64,000 bases of DNA from assembly GCA_963706005.1 (NCBI GenBank), contig CAVPLL010000011.1, positions 193,546 to 257,545 on the forward strand. Reading direction: 5' to 3'. The notes beneath the pieces are model-generated. The model had not been told where the DNA came from and searched no databases. It saw nothing but the letters and a program-made list of their open reading frames with translations. The translations under genes and the position numbers were made by a program. Every line of letters starts with the position of its first letter. Positions within the stretch are counted from its first letter, which is position 1. This DNA comes from DASSJM01 sp963706005. GTDB taxonomy: Bacteria > Actinomycetota > UBA4738 > HRBIN12. Below, piece after piece: positions 53,384-61,186 of this stretch.

Positions 53384-53886
53384 CCCGGCTGGTGCCGAGG
53401 ATCAGGATCGGCTCCCGCGGACACCAGCTCGCGGACGGCGAGCGCGATCGCCCGGATCACGTCGTCCCGGGCCAAGATCCCGATCGGCCGTCCGAGCTCG
53501 TCGACCACGGGGAGGCGATTCACGCCGACCGCATCCATCAGGTCGATCGCGCGGATCAGCGGCTGATCGCCCTCGATCGTCACGACCTCGTGCGTCATCA
53601 CCTCGGCGACGGTGAGGTTGGCGAGGTGCCGCTCACCGCGGAGGAACGGCCCGCTCGTCTGCGTGGCGAGATGCCCCTCGCGCGCGAGCAGGTCGCTGAG
53701 CGAGACCACCCCTACCACGCGGCCGCCGTCGACGACGGGGGCCCCGGCCACGCCCTGGGCACCCAGCTGCAGCGCGGCGTCGCTCGCCCGGGTCTGCGGG
53801 TCGAACGTGAGCACGCCCGTGGTCATGGCCTCACGCACCGTGCCGAACGCTCGGATCGCCTCCCGGCGAAGCTCACCCCTGTCCAT
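53380..53886 (-). CDS. CBS-domain pair protein
   Basis: A 168-residue protein consisting of two CBS motifs (TVREAMTTGVLTFDPQTRAS ... GAPVVDGGRVVGVVSLSDLL; TVAEVMTHEVVTIEGDQPLI ... RLPVVDELGRPIGILARDDV). Such stand-alone pairs bind adenine nucleotides or act as regulatory adaptors. ATG 53886 has AAGGAGG upstream. It is preceded by a 17-bp tandem repeat. Confidence 0.85.
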   Translation of the reverse strand: MDRGELRREAIRAFGTVREAMTTGVLTFDPQTRASDAALQLGAQGVAGAPVVDGGRVVGVVSLSDLLAREGHLATQTSGPFLRGERHLANLTVAEVMTHEVVTIEGDQPLIRAIDLMDAVGVNRLPVVDELGRPIGILARDDVIRAIALAVRELVSAGADPDPRHQPG

Positions 53887-53901
53887 GGGACGCCTCCTTC
53901 T

Positions 53902-53949
53902 CTGCATCCTCTGGCCGCCTGCATCCTCCGGCCACCTGCATCCTCCCGG
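53902..53949. repeat. 17-bp tandem repeat, about 2.8 copies
   Basis: CTGCATCCTCTGGCCGC, CTGCATCCTCCGGCCAC and a third partial CTGCATCCTCCCGG, immediately upstream of the CBS gene. The gap to 54013 holds nothing else. Confidence 0.7.
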
Positions 53950-54013
53950 AGACGACAGGGTGTCGGGACGGTCGTGCGACCCCCGCAGGCGGTGACGTTC
54001 GGACGTTCCGTCG

Positions 54014-55111
54014 CTATCGCGGTCCCCGGCCGTGGCGGGCGAGGATCTCGAGCGTGCGCTCGAGCGGCAGCGCGTGCAGGACGTTGCCGTCGCGGCCGAT
54101 CGTGGTCTCCGCCGTGAACAGCGCGTTCACGACGGCCTCCTCGACCGCCTCGACCGTGGCCGCGAACAGCTCGTTGAACACGTCCGGCGATCCCTTGCCC
54201 GGACCGTCCAGGACGACTCGGGTGGCGACCGTCCCGTCCGGCGAGCCGAGCGGGATCCGGTTCGCCGTCGAGAAAGCGATCATCAGCTCACCCGACCCGT
54301 TGTGGCCGGTGGAACCGCACCGGACGAGACCGAACCCGCCGCGCGCGGCGAGCCGACGGAGCTGGTGGGGGACCATCGGCACGTCGGTCGCGACGACCAC
54401 GATCGCCGAGCCCTCGCGGTGCTCCCCCGGCATCAGGTCGGTGATCTCGTGACCGATCGGGACGCCGTCGATGCGGAGCAGCTCACGCTCGCCGAAGTTC
54501 GTGAGGACCAGCACGCCGACGGTCCACCCGCCCGGGATCGTCCGCGACGACGTCCCGATCCCTCCCTTGAAGTCCATGCACTGGGTCCCCGTCCCGGCGC
54601 CGACACAGCCTTCGGTCACGTTCCCGCCGGCGGCGGCGTCGAGCGCCTCGAAGACGTCGTCGTCCGAGAGCGGGAAGCTCGACACGTCGCTCAAGTAGGA
54701 GTCGTCGCACTCACACACGAACGGCATGTCGCCGCCCTCGTGCGTCGTCGTCTGGTGTCGCAGGGTCCGCCACCTGATCGTCGCGTCGTACGCGAGACCG
54801 ATCGCGAGCGAGCTCGTCATGACGATCGGCGAATGCAGCAGACCCCATTCGGCGATCTGGTTGGTGCCGATCAGCTCGCCGAACCCGTTCAGCACGTGGG
54901 TCCCCGCATAGACGCGTTCGATCCAGGGGAGCCCCTCGTGGGGGAACACCGCCGTGACGCCGGTCCGAACGGCGCCCGCTCCGTCCCCCGGATCACGGAC
55001 CACGGTCGCGTGCCCAACGCGGATGCCCACCACGTCGGTCACCGAGTTCCGCGGACCGGTCGGGTAGGTCCCGATCACGATCCCGAGGTCGCGGGCCCTG
55101 CCTCGTTCCAT
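54014..55111 (-). CDS. P1-family (DmpA-type) aminopeptidase
   Basis: A protein of about 365 residues of the self-processing Ntn-type aminopeptidases that release D- or beta-amino acids. It opens RARDLGIVIGTYPTGPRNSV and TDVVGIRVGHATVV. The active region includes EGCVGAGTGTQCMDFKGGIG and GSTGHNGSGELMIAFSTANR, where cleavage between Gly and Ser would free the nucleophilic Ser (about residue 273). ATG 55111 has GGAGG 6 nt upstream; longer starts at 55123 and 55207 are possible. No signal peptide. Confidence 0.87.
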   Translation of the reverse strand: MERGRARDLGIVIGTYPTGPRNSVTDVVGIRVGHATVVRDPGDGAGAVRTGVTAVFPHEGLPWIERVYAGTHVLNGFGELIGTNQIAEWGLLHSPIVMTSSLAIGLAYDATIRWRTLRHQTTTHEGGDMPFVCECDDSYLSDVSSFPLSDDDVFEALDAAAGGNVTEGCVGAGTGTQCMDFKGGIGTSSRTIPGGWTVGVLVLTNFGERELLRIDGVPIGHEITDLMPGEHREGSAIVVVATDVPMVPHQLRRLAARGGFGLVRCGSTGHNGSGELMIAFSTANRIPLGSPDGTVATRVVLDGPGKGSPDVFNELFAATVEAVEEAVVNALFTAETTIGRDGNVLHALPLERTLEILARHGRGPR

Positions 55112-55226
55112 CGACGCCTCCATGATCGCTCGGCATGATGCGTTCGGGTGCAAGAAGCCCGAGATGCTACCGGGATGACGACCGTCCCCCGACCAGGCGC
55201 CATCCATCGGTCGGCGGAGGCATGCG

Positions 55227-55232
55227 TAGAAT
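55227..55232 (+). promoter_or_regulatory. -10 box of the hem operon
   Basis: TAGAAT, 11 nt before the hemA ATG at 55244, leaving a leader of only a few bases. Confidence 0.5.
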
Positions 55233-55243
55233 CGCGTTCACCC

Positions 55244-56515
55244 ATGGCCATCCTCGCCCTCGGCATCTCGCACCGTCGCGCCGCGGTCGGGCTGCTCGAG
55301 CGCCTGGCCTTCGCCGACGACGACCTCGCGAAGGCGTACCGGCGGACCGCAGACGACCCCGCGATCGACGAGGCCGTGGTCGTGTCCACCTGCAACCGCG
55401 TCGAGATCTACGGCAGCGTTCCTTCGTACCACGCGGGGTTCCAGGCGCTGAAACGCCTGCTGTGCGAGTCCCGAGGCGTCGCGGCCGACGACCTGGCCGA
55501 ACCCCTCTATTCGCACTACGAGAGCGACGCCGTCGAGCATCTGTTCACCGTCGCGGGCGGGCTCGACTCGATGGTGCTCGGCGAGCCCCAGATCCTCTCC
55601 CAGGTCCGGGAGGCGCTGCGGCGCGCGGAGGGCGACTCGGCCGCGGGGCCGGCGCTCGCGACCGCGTTCCACGCGGCAGTGGCCGCGGGTCGGCGTGTCC
55701 GCGCCGAGACTGGCTTGAGCGCGGCGCCCGACGTGTTCGTCTCGGCGGGTGCCGACCTGGGCGCCGATGCACTCGGCGGCCTGGCCGGCCGGCACGCGGT
55801 GGTGATCGGCGCGGGCCAGATGGCGGCGCTCGCGGTCACGCACCTGCGCCGACGCGGCGTCGCGACGGTGCGCGTCCTCAACCGCTCGCTCGAGCGGGCG
55901 CGCGCGCTGGCCGAACGTACCTCGGCCGAACCCGGCGACCTGCAGGACCTGCCAGGCGCGCTCGCCGGGGCTGACGTCGTGGTCTCGGCGACCGGCGCGG
56001 CCGGCATCGTCCTGCCCGAAACGCTGTTGCGCGACACGCTCGCGGGACGGGACCGGCGCCTCTTCGTGCTCGATCTCGCCGTCCCGCGTGACGTCGAGCC
56101 GTCCGCCGGCACCCTGCCGAGCGTGACGCTCGTCGACATCGACGGACTGCGCGGCTCGGTCGCGGTCCGGGCGGCCGAGACCGACGCCGATCTCGAACGC
56201 GCGCACGCGATCGTGGCCGAGGAGGTCCGGCGGTTCACGGTCCGGCGCCGGGCCGAGCGGCTCGGCCCCCTCTTCCGAGCCCTGCGCGAACGCGGCGACG
56301 CGGCAGTCGACGCCGAGCTCGAGCGCTTCCGATCCGAGCTGGCAGGGCTCGAGCCCGAGGAGCGCGAGACGGTGGCGAGGCTCGCGCGCGGGGTCGTCGC
56401 CAAGCTGCTCCACGAGCCCATCGTCCGGCTGAAGGAGACGCCCGGGGTCGGGACGCAGGACGCCCACGCGCGGACCTTGGCCGAGCTATTCGGGCTCGAG
56501 CTGCCCGGCGAGTGA
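55244..56515 (+). CDS. hemA: Glutamyl-tRNA reductase
   Basis: Reduces glutamyl-tRNA to glutamate-1-semialdehyde, the committed step of tetrapyrrole synthesis by the C5 route. The 423-residue protein has MAILALGISHRRAAVGLLER, the catalytic Cys in VVVSTCNRVEIYG, GLDSMVLGEPQILSQVREAL, NADPH-binding VVIGAGQMAALAVTHL and the C-terminal dimerisation helices. ATG 55244 is used rather than 55148 because homology starts there. The stop overlaps hemC (GTGA). Confidence 0.96.
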   Translation: MAILALGISHRRAAVGLLERLAFADDDLAKAYRRTADDPAIDEAVVVSTCNRVEIYGSVPSYHAGFQALKRLLCESRGVAADDLAEPLYSHYESDAVEHLFTVAGGLDSMVLGEPQILSQVREALRRAEGDSAAGPALATAFHAAVAAGRRVRAETGLSAAPDVFVSAGADLGADALGGLAGRHAVVIGAGQMAALAVTHLRRRGVATVRVLNRSLERARALAERTSAEPGDLQDLPGALAGADVVVSATGAAGIVLPETLLRDTLAGRDRRLFVLDLAVPRDVEPSAGTLPSVTLVDIDGLRGSVAVRAAETDADLERAHAIVAEEVRRFTVRRRAERLGPLFRALRERGDAAVDAELERFRSELAGLEPEERETVARLARGVVAKLLHEPIVRLKETPGVGTQDAHARTLAELFGLELPGE

Positions 56516-57405
56516 CGCTCCGGATCGGCACGCGCCGCTCGGCACTCGCGCTCGCCCAGGCGAACGAGGTCGCCGCGGCCTTGGCGGCCGCCGGGTCCGA
56601 GAGCGAGCTGGTCCCGATCACGACCGCCGGCGACCGCGGCGCCGATCCGGCGAGCGACCCGGCCGGGACCAAGGGGCTGTTCGTCGCCGAGATCATCCGC
56701 GCGCTCCGCGACGGCCGGGTCGACCTGGCCGTGCACTCGGCGAAGGATCTGCCCGCTGGACGGGACGAGGAGGTCGCGATCGCCGCGGTGCCCGAACGCG
56801 CCTCGGCGCTCGACGTGCTCGTCACGCGCGAAGGCGATCTGCGGCCGGGCGCGCGGGTGGGCACCTCGAGCATCCGCCGGCGCGCGCAGGTCTCCCGCTG
56901 GCGACCGGACGTGGTGGTCACGGATCTGCGAGGCAACGTCGACACGCGGCTCCGCAAGCTCGCCGACGGCGAAGCAGACGCGCTGATCCTCGCGGCGGCC
57001 GGCCTCATGCGGCTCGGCGTCGTTCCCGAGCACTCGGCGCCGATGTCGACGGCCGAGATGGTGCCCGCCCCCGGCCAGGGGTGCCTCGCGATCCAGGCGC
57101 GTGCATCGGACGTCGACACGATCGCGGCGCTCTCGGTGCTGGACCACGGACCGAGCCGGATCGCCCTGGAGGCCGAACGCGACCTGATGGCCCGACTCGG
57201 CGGGGGGTGCGCGCTGCCGCTCGGTGCGTTCGCGGAGCCGACCGAGCGCGGCGTCCGCTTGATCGCGATCGCGCTCACGCCCGACGGCGCGCGCTTCGCG
57301 CGGACCGAGATGGAGGCGGCGACCCCCGTCGAGGTGGCCGAGCTCGCCGCGCTCGACCTCGTGGCCGGCGGCGCGGACGAGATCCTCGGGCTCGTCCGAC
57401 CGTGA
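56512..57405 (+). CDS. hemC: Hydroxymethylbilane synthase (porphobilinogen deaminase)
   Basis: Polymerises four porphobilinogens to hydroxymethylbilane. The 297-residue protein has LRIGTRRSALALAQANEVAA, the catalytic Asp region AVHSAKDLPAG, GTSSIRRRAQVSRWRPDVVV, DLRGNVDTRLRKLADGEADA and the dipyrromethane Cys in RLGGGCALPLGAFA. GTG start overlaps the hemA stop; the end overlaps hemD (GTGA). Confidence 0.96.
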   Translation: MTLRIGTRRSALALAQANEVAAALAAAGSESELVPITTAGDRGADPASDPAGTKGLFVAEIIRALRDGRVDLAVHSAKDLPAGRDEEVAIAAVPERASALDVLVTREGDLRPGARVGTSSIRRRAQVSRWRPDVVVTDLRGNVDTRLRKLADGEADALILAAAGLMRLGVVPEHSAPMSTAEMVPAPGQGCLAIQARASDVDTIAALSVLDHGPSRIALEAERDLMARLGGGCALPLGAFAEPTERGVRLIAIALTPDGARFARTEMEAATPVEVAELAALDLVAGGADEILGLVRP

Positions 57406-58145
57406 AGCCGCTCGCCGGGGCGACCGTGGTCGTGACGCGCCCCCGACCGGAGGCGGACGAGCTCGCGCGCCTGCTCGAGCGCCGGGGAGCGAGGGCGATC
57501 GTCGCGCCGGCGATCGAGCTCGCGCCCGTGCGTTCGGCCGCGCTGACCACCGCGATCCGCGAGCTCGCGGACGGCGCGTTCGCATGGGTGACGCTCACGA
57601 GCCCGCGCACCGTGGACGTCCTCGCCGAACGCCTGACCCCCCGAGACGTCCGAGCGCGGGTCGCCGCGGTCGGCGAGGGGACCGCCGAGGCCTTCCGCCG
57701 CTGGAGCCGCCGCGACCCGGACCTGATCCCGAGGGCGTTCACCAGCGCGGCGCTCGGCCGGGCGTTCCCGCGCGGGAGCGGCCGGGTCCTCCTGCCACGC
57801 GCCGACGTCGCCCCGGAAGGGCTCGAGGAGGTCCTGGCTCGGAAGGGCTGGACCCCGACGCGCGTCGACGCGTATCGGACCCGCATGCCGCGCTCGCTCC
57901 CGGCCGAGGCCCGGGCCGCGCTGCGGGCGGGGACGGTCGACGCCGTCACGTTCACGAGCGCCTCGACCGTTCGCGGGTTCGTGGGCGCACTCCGAGCCGT
58001 GAAGGGGAACCCGAAGGTCGTCTGCATCGGCCCGGTCACCGCGCGGGAGGCTCGCGAGCACGGCCTGCGCGTGCACGGGGTGGCCGACCCGCACACGATC
58101 GACGGCCTTGTGGCGGCCGTCGAACGGGTGCTCGCGCCGCGGTAG
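57402..58145 (+). CDS. hemD: Uroporphyrinogen-III synthase
   Basis: Closes and inverts ring D to give uroporphyrinogen III. The 247-residue protein is poorly conserved, as usual in the family, but shows VVVTRPRPEADELARLLERR, AFAWVTLTSPRTVDVLAERL, VTFTSASTVRGFVGAL and KVVCIGPVTAREAREHGLRV. It starts GTG 57402, overlapping hemC. It is not fused to a methyltransferase domain. Its stop codon TAG is also the first half of the hemB -10 box. Confidence 0.9.
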   Translation: MKPLAGATVVVTRPRPEADELARLLERRGARAIVAPAIELAPVRSAALTTAIRELADGAFAWVTLTSPRTVDVLAERLTPRDVRARVAAVGEGTAEAFRRWSRRDPDLIPRAFTSAALGRAFPRGSGRVLLPRADVAPEGLEEVLARKGWTPTRVDAYRTRMPRSLPAEARAALRAGTVDAVTFTSASTVRGFVGALRAVKGNPKVVCIGPVTAREAREHGLRVHGVADPHTIDGLVAAVERVLAPR

Positions 58146-58148
58146 CAT
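58143..58148 (+). promoter_or_regulatory. Leaderless -10 box for hemB overlapping the hemD stop
   Basis: TAGCAT, with its TAG being the hemD stop codon, 7 nt before the hemB ATG at 58156. It would let hemB be transcribed independently. Confidence 0.5.
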
Positions 58149-58155
58149 CCATCCG

Positions 58156-59139
58156 ATGAGCGCCTTCCCTCGGCACCGGCCGCGACGGATGCGCCGCACG
58201 CCCGCGCTCCGAGCGCTGATCCGCGAGACCGAGCTCGCGCCGCGTCACCTGATCGCACCGCTGTTCGTGAAGGAAGGCGTGTCCGACCCCGTCCCGATCG
58301 GCTCGATGCCGGGACAGTCCCAGCACACGCTCGAGTCGCTCCGCAAGGAGGCGGCCGAGATCGCGAGCAAAGGCGTGATCGCGTTCATGCTCTTCGGTGT
58401 CCCCGAACGCAAGGACGCCGAGGGCTCGGAGGCGTGGAACCCCGACGGGATCGCTCAGAAGGCGCTCCGGATGCTGCGGGACGAGCTCGGCGACGATCAC
58501 GTGGTGATCGCCGACCTGTGTCTGGACGAGTACACCGATCACGGCCACTGCGGCGTCCTCGACGCGGACGGCCACGTCGACAACGACGCGACGCTCGAGC
58601 GCTACCGACGGATCGCGCTCGCCCAGGCCGAGGCGGGCGCGCACATGGTGGGACCGAGCGGCATGATGGATGGGCAGGTCGAGGCGATCCGCGACACGCT
58701 CGACGAGGGCGGGTTCGCGCGCGTCGGCATCATGGCGTACGCGGCGAAGTTCGCCTCCTCGTTCTACGGGCCGTTCCGCGAGGCCGCCGAGTGCGCGCCT
58801 CGGTTCGGCGACCGTACCGGGTACCAGATGGACCCACCGAACGCCGACGAGGCGATCCGCGAGATCTCGGCCGACATCGAGCAGGGAGCCGACGTCGTGA
58901 TGGTCAAACCCGCGCTCCCGTATCTCGACGTGATCCGCCGGGCCAAGGACGAGACGCGGTTCCCGATGGCCGCCTATAACGTCTCCGGCGAGTACGCGAT
59001 GGTGAAGGCGGCCGCCCAGAACGGCTGGCTCGACGAACGCAAGGCCGTGCTCGAGGTGCTCACGTCGATCCGCCGCGCCGGCGCCGACCTGATCCTCACG
59101 TACCACGCGAAGGACGCGGCCGACTGGCTGTCGTCCTAG
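58156..59139 (+). CDS. hemB: Delta-aminolevulinic acid dehydratase (porphobilinogen synthase)
   Basis: Condenses two aminolevulinates to porphobilinogen. The 327-residue protein has the Schiff-base Lys regions YAAKFASSFYGPFRE and VMVKPALPYLDVI. The metal loop reads VIADLCLDEYTDHGHCG: the first and third Cys of the zinc triad are kept, while the second is Asp, a mixed Zn/Mg-type site also seen in some other actinobacteria. The allosteric Mg region and the C-terminus look normal. It is probably both operonic and expressed from its own promoter. Confidence 0.95.
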   Translation: MSAFPRHRPRRMRRTPALRALIRETELAPRHLIAPLFVKEGVSDPVPIGSMPGQSQHTLESLRKEAAEIASKGVIAFMLFGVPERKDAEGSEAWNPDGIAQKALRMLRDELGDDHVVIADLCLDEYTDHGHCGVLDADGHVDNDATLERYRRIALAQAEAGAHMVGPSGMMDGQVEAIRDTLDEGGFARVGIMAYAAKFASSFYGPFREAAECAPRFGDRTGYQMDPPNADEAIREISADIEQGADVVMVKPALPYLDVIRRAKDETRFPMAAYNVSGEYAMVKAAAQNGWLDERKAVLEVLTSIRRAGADLILTYHAKDAADWLSS

Positions 59140-59184
59140 GAAGACCTTGAGGGATCGATCCGCCGGTTCCCTCGCGGGCCCTTC

Positions 59185-59838
59185 CTATGATTCGCGCAGG
59201 AATGGCGCGGCGTTGTAGATGGCGGTCTGGGCGACCAAGTCCGCTGTACCGCACTCGGTTCGAGGACCGACGTCGCGAATGACCCGAAGCCGAAGCACAT
59301 CGCCCGATACCGTGAAGCGGTAGGTGATCGCACAGACATTGTCGGAGGCCCGCAGCGTGCGGGGACCGTTAACGACGAAGCTCCCGCCCCAGCCGGCCTC
59401 CTCCTCGCCGGAGGCGTTCCTGGCCGTTTGGAACCAGAAACCGTCCTGGATCACGAGTCCCTGACGTATCCACCGATCGAAGGGGATAGTCAGCGCGTCG
59501 AAGTAGTACCTCTTCGCCTCCCGATGCGTGAAGCCCGCAACCGTGAGAACGCTCATCACCTCAGCCCGGGTGACGGGCTTCGTCCAGTACGTGCCGTCGG
59601 AGATCGACGGGACGACCGCGGGGGGCGGCGGCTCGACTGCCCGCTTGGGTGCGTTGCCACCGAACGCCCGCAGTGCGACGAGCGTCCCGGAGGTGGCGAT
59701 CACCAACGCAAGAGCTCCGGCAACCAGACGCCTTCGCGTCTGGAGCTTCCGGCGACGATCGAAGACCCGGTCGAGCGCCCCTTGCTCGTACTCGAATCGC
59801 TCGCTCCGGCGCTCGAGTTGCCTCCCCAGATCACTCAT
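59185..59838 (-). CDS. Single-span membrane protein, putative anti-sigma partner
   Basis: A 217-residue protein with an N-terminal basic, helical cytoplasmic segment (SDLGRQLERRSERFEYEQGA, then LDRVFDRRRKLQTRRR) and a transmembrane helix (about residues 42-60, LVAGALALVIATSGTLVALR). An exported domain of about 155 residues has two Cys that could pair (SDNVCAITYRF; PRTECGTADLV). ATG 59838 overlaps the stop of the ECF sigma gene by 8 bp, the position of an anti-sigma factor. No zinc anti-sigma motif is visible. Function inferred from context only. Confidence 0.7.
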   Translation of the reverse strand: MSDLGRQLERRSERFEYEQGALDRVFDRRRKLQTRRRLVAGALALVIATSGTLVALRAFGGNAPKRAVEPPPPAVVPSISDGTYWTKPVTRAEVMSVLTVAGFTHREAKRYYFDALTIPFDRWIRQGLVIQDGFWFQTARNASGEEEAGWGGSFVVNGPRTLRASDNVCAITYRFTVSGDVLRLRVIRDVGPRTECGTADLVAQTAIYNAAPFLRES

Positions 59839-60367
59839 CGTCAGCCTCCAACAACCGACGCATCGTGGCACGGCCTTGCGATGCCAGAGCTCGAACGGTG
59901 ACATCGCGGATCCCGAGCAGGCTGGCTGACTCGCCTGAGCTGTAGCCGAGTACTTCGGTCAGGACGATCGCCGCCCGTTGTCGAGGTGTGAGCTGTGCGA
60001 GTCCGCGGTCGATCCGTTCGCGATCGTCGATGGACCCGAATTCGTCGGACCGATGTGCGAGCCCCACGACCTCTCGTAACTGCCGTGCGGCTCGCCGCGC
60101 TCGCTTCCTCCATCGATTGAACGCCGATCGGTAGAGATAACCGACCGGGTCATCCATCGCTCTCACGCGATCCCACCGCTCGAAGATCGCAAGGAAGGCG
60201 TCCTGCACGATCTCCTCGGCTTCGTATCGATCGCCGGTGACGAGGCACATCCGCCGAAACAGTGAGACGCTCTCGGCCTCGAAGAAGGCCTCGAAGCTCA
60301 GGGCATCGCCCGTTGGTTCCGCGACCTGCCCGGAGTTGTTCACCGCAAGCCTGAGTCGGCCACTCAT
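59831..60367 (-). CDS. ECF-type sigma factor (upstream of membrane partner)
   Basis: A 178-residue sigma factor. Region 2: FFEAESVSLFRRMCLVTGDR, EAEEIVQDAFLAIFERWDRV. Region 4: LTPRQRAAIVLTEVLGYSSG, ESASLLGIRDVTVRALASQG. It is close in style to the sigma factor at 18082. It is co-transcribed with the membrane protein it overlaps and divergent from the secreted protein at 60544; the 176-bp region between them shows no recognisable promoter to me. Confidence 0.86.
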   Translation of the reverse strand: MSGRLRLAVNNSGQVAEPTGDALSFEAFFEAESVSLFRRMCLVTGDRYEAEEIVQDAFLAIFERWDRVRAMDDPVGYLYRSAFNRWRKRARRAARQLREVVGLAHRSDEFGSIDDRERIDRGLAQLTPRQRAAIVLTEVLGYSSGESASLLGIRDVTVRALASQGRATMRRLLEADDE

Positions 60368-60543
60368 CCCCTAAGGAAAAGTCCAGTCGAACCCGAAACG
60401 TTGAGGCCGATCACACGGGTCCCGACGAAGAGGCGTCTCGTGGTCGGACCCTAAACGCTTCGCTTCGCGGACGGCTTCTTCTTGACGATTTGACGATGGC
60501 ACCCGCATCGAGCGTGGTGCCAGATCCAGCGAGAGGGGAATCG

Positions 60544-61089
60544 ATGACGAACCGGATCCTGGCCGCTGGCTTGATCGTGTTGGCGCTGGCACCCACCTCC
60601 CACGCCTTGGCGAGCACGAGGATGCAACCCGCGACCTCGGCCCGGGCCCCGGCAGAGGTGGTTCACTTCTCCGGTTCGCACACTGAGACGGTGACCACTC
60701 CGTTGGAGGGCTGCCTGCCGGAGGATCTCGTCGGCACGGCGACGATCACGGAAACGTCGACCGGACAGATCGTCGATACCGGCGGCAACGTCTTCATCGT
60801 CAGCGGTCTCAACGAGTACGACGATCGCCTTGAGCTTCCAGGCGGAATGTATGTCCAAAGCTGGGTCAGCCGCGACCGGTACGTCTTCGTTGCGAACCCT
60901 CCGCTTTACGTCAAGAACGTGGTGACCCAAGACCTACGGACGATCTATGGGGCCGACAGTTCGCCGATCGGAACGTTGTCTATCCATGCCGGATTCCACC
61001 TGACGTACACCGACGTCAACGGCAACGAGACCCCCGACGCGGGCGAGATCTCGAGCCAGTTGGAGTACTTCAGACTGCGCTGCGGCTAG
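60544..61089 (+). CDS. Secreted protein of unknown function
   Basis: A 181-residue protein with signal peptide MTNRILAAGLIVLALAPTSH ending ALA. The mature domain begins after a linker and shows VVHFSGSHTETVTTPLEGCL, ETSTGQIVDTGGNVFIVSGL and SIHAGFHLTYTDVNGNETPD, a beta-rich pattern. Two Cys (in GCLPEDL and the C-terminal LRCG) may form a disulfide. ATG 60544 has GAGGGG upstream. I recognise no family. It is divergent from the ECF sigma gene and could be part of its regulon. Confidence 0.72.
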   Translation: MTNRILAAGLIVLALAPTSHALASTRMQPATSARAPAEVVHFSGSHTETVTTPLEGCLPEDLVGTATITETSTGQIVDTGGNVFIVSGLNEYDDRLELPGGMYVQSWVSRDRYVFVANPPLYVKNVVTQDLRTIYGADSSPIGTLSIHAGFHLTYTDVNGNETPDAGEISSQLEYFRLRCG

Positions 61090-61173
61090 GTAGCGGAACG
61101 GCTTCCAGGGAGCCGACAACATCTGTCCGCCGGGCTTGCATCTGATGCTCGGTGGTGTCGCGGAGTCGCCAGT

Positions 61174-61179
61174 TACCAT
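61174..61179 (+). promoter_or_regulatory. Leaderless -10 box for hemL
   Basis: TACCAT followed by 7 nt and the GTG at 61187. Confidence 0.55.
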
Positions 61180-61186
61180 CCCTACG

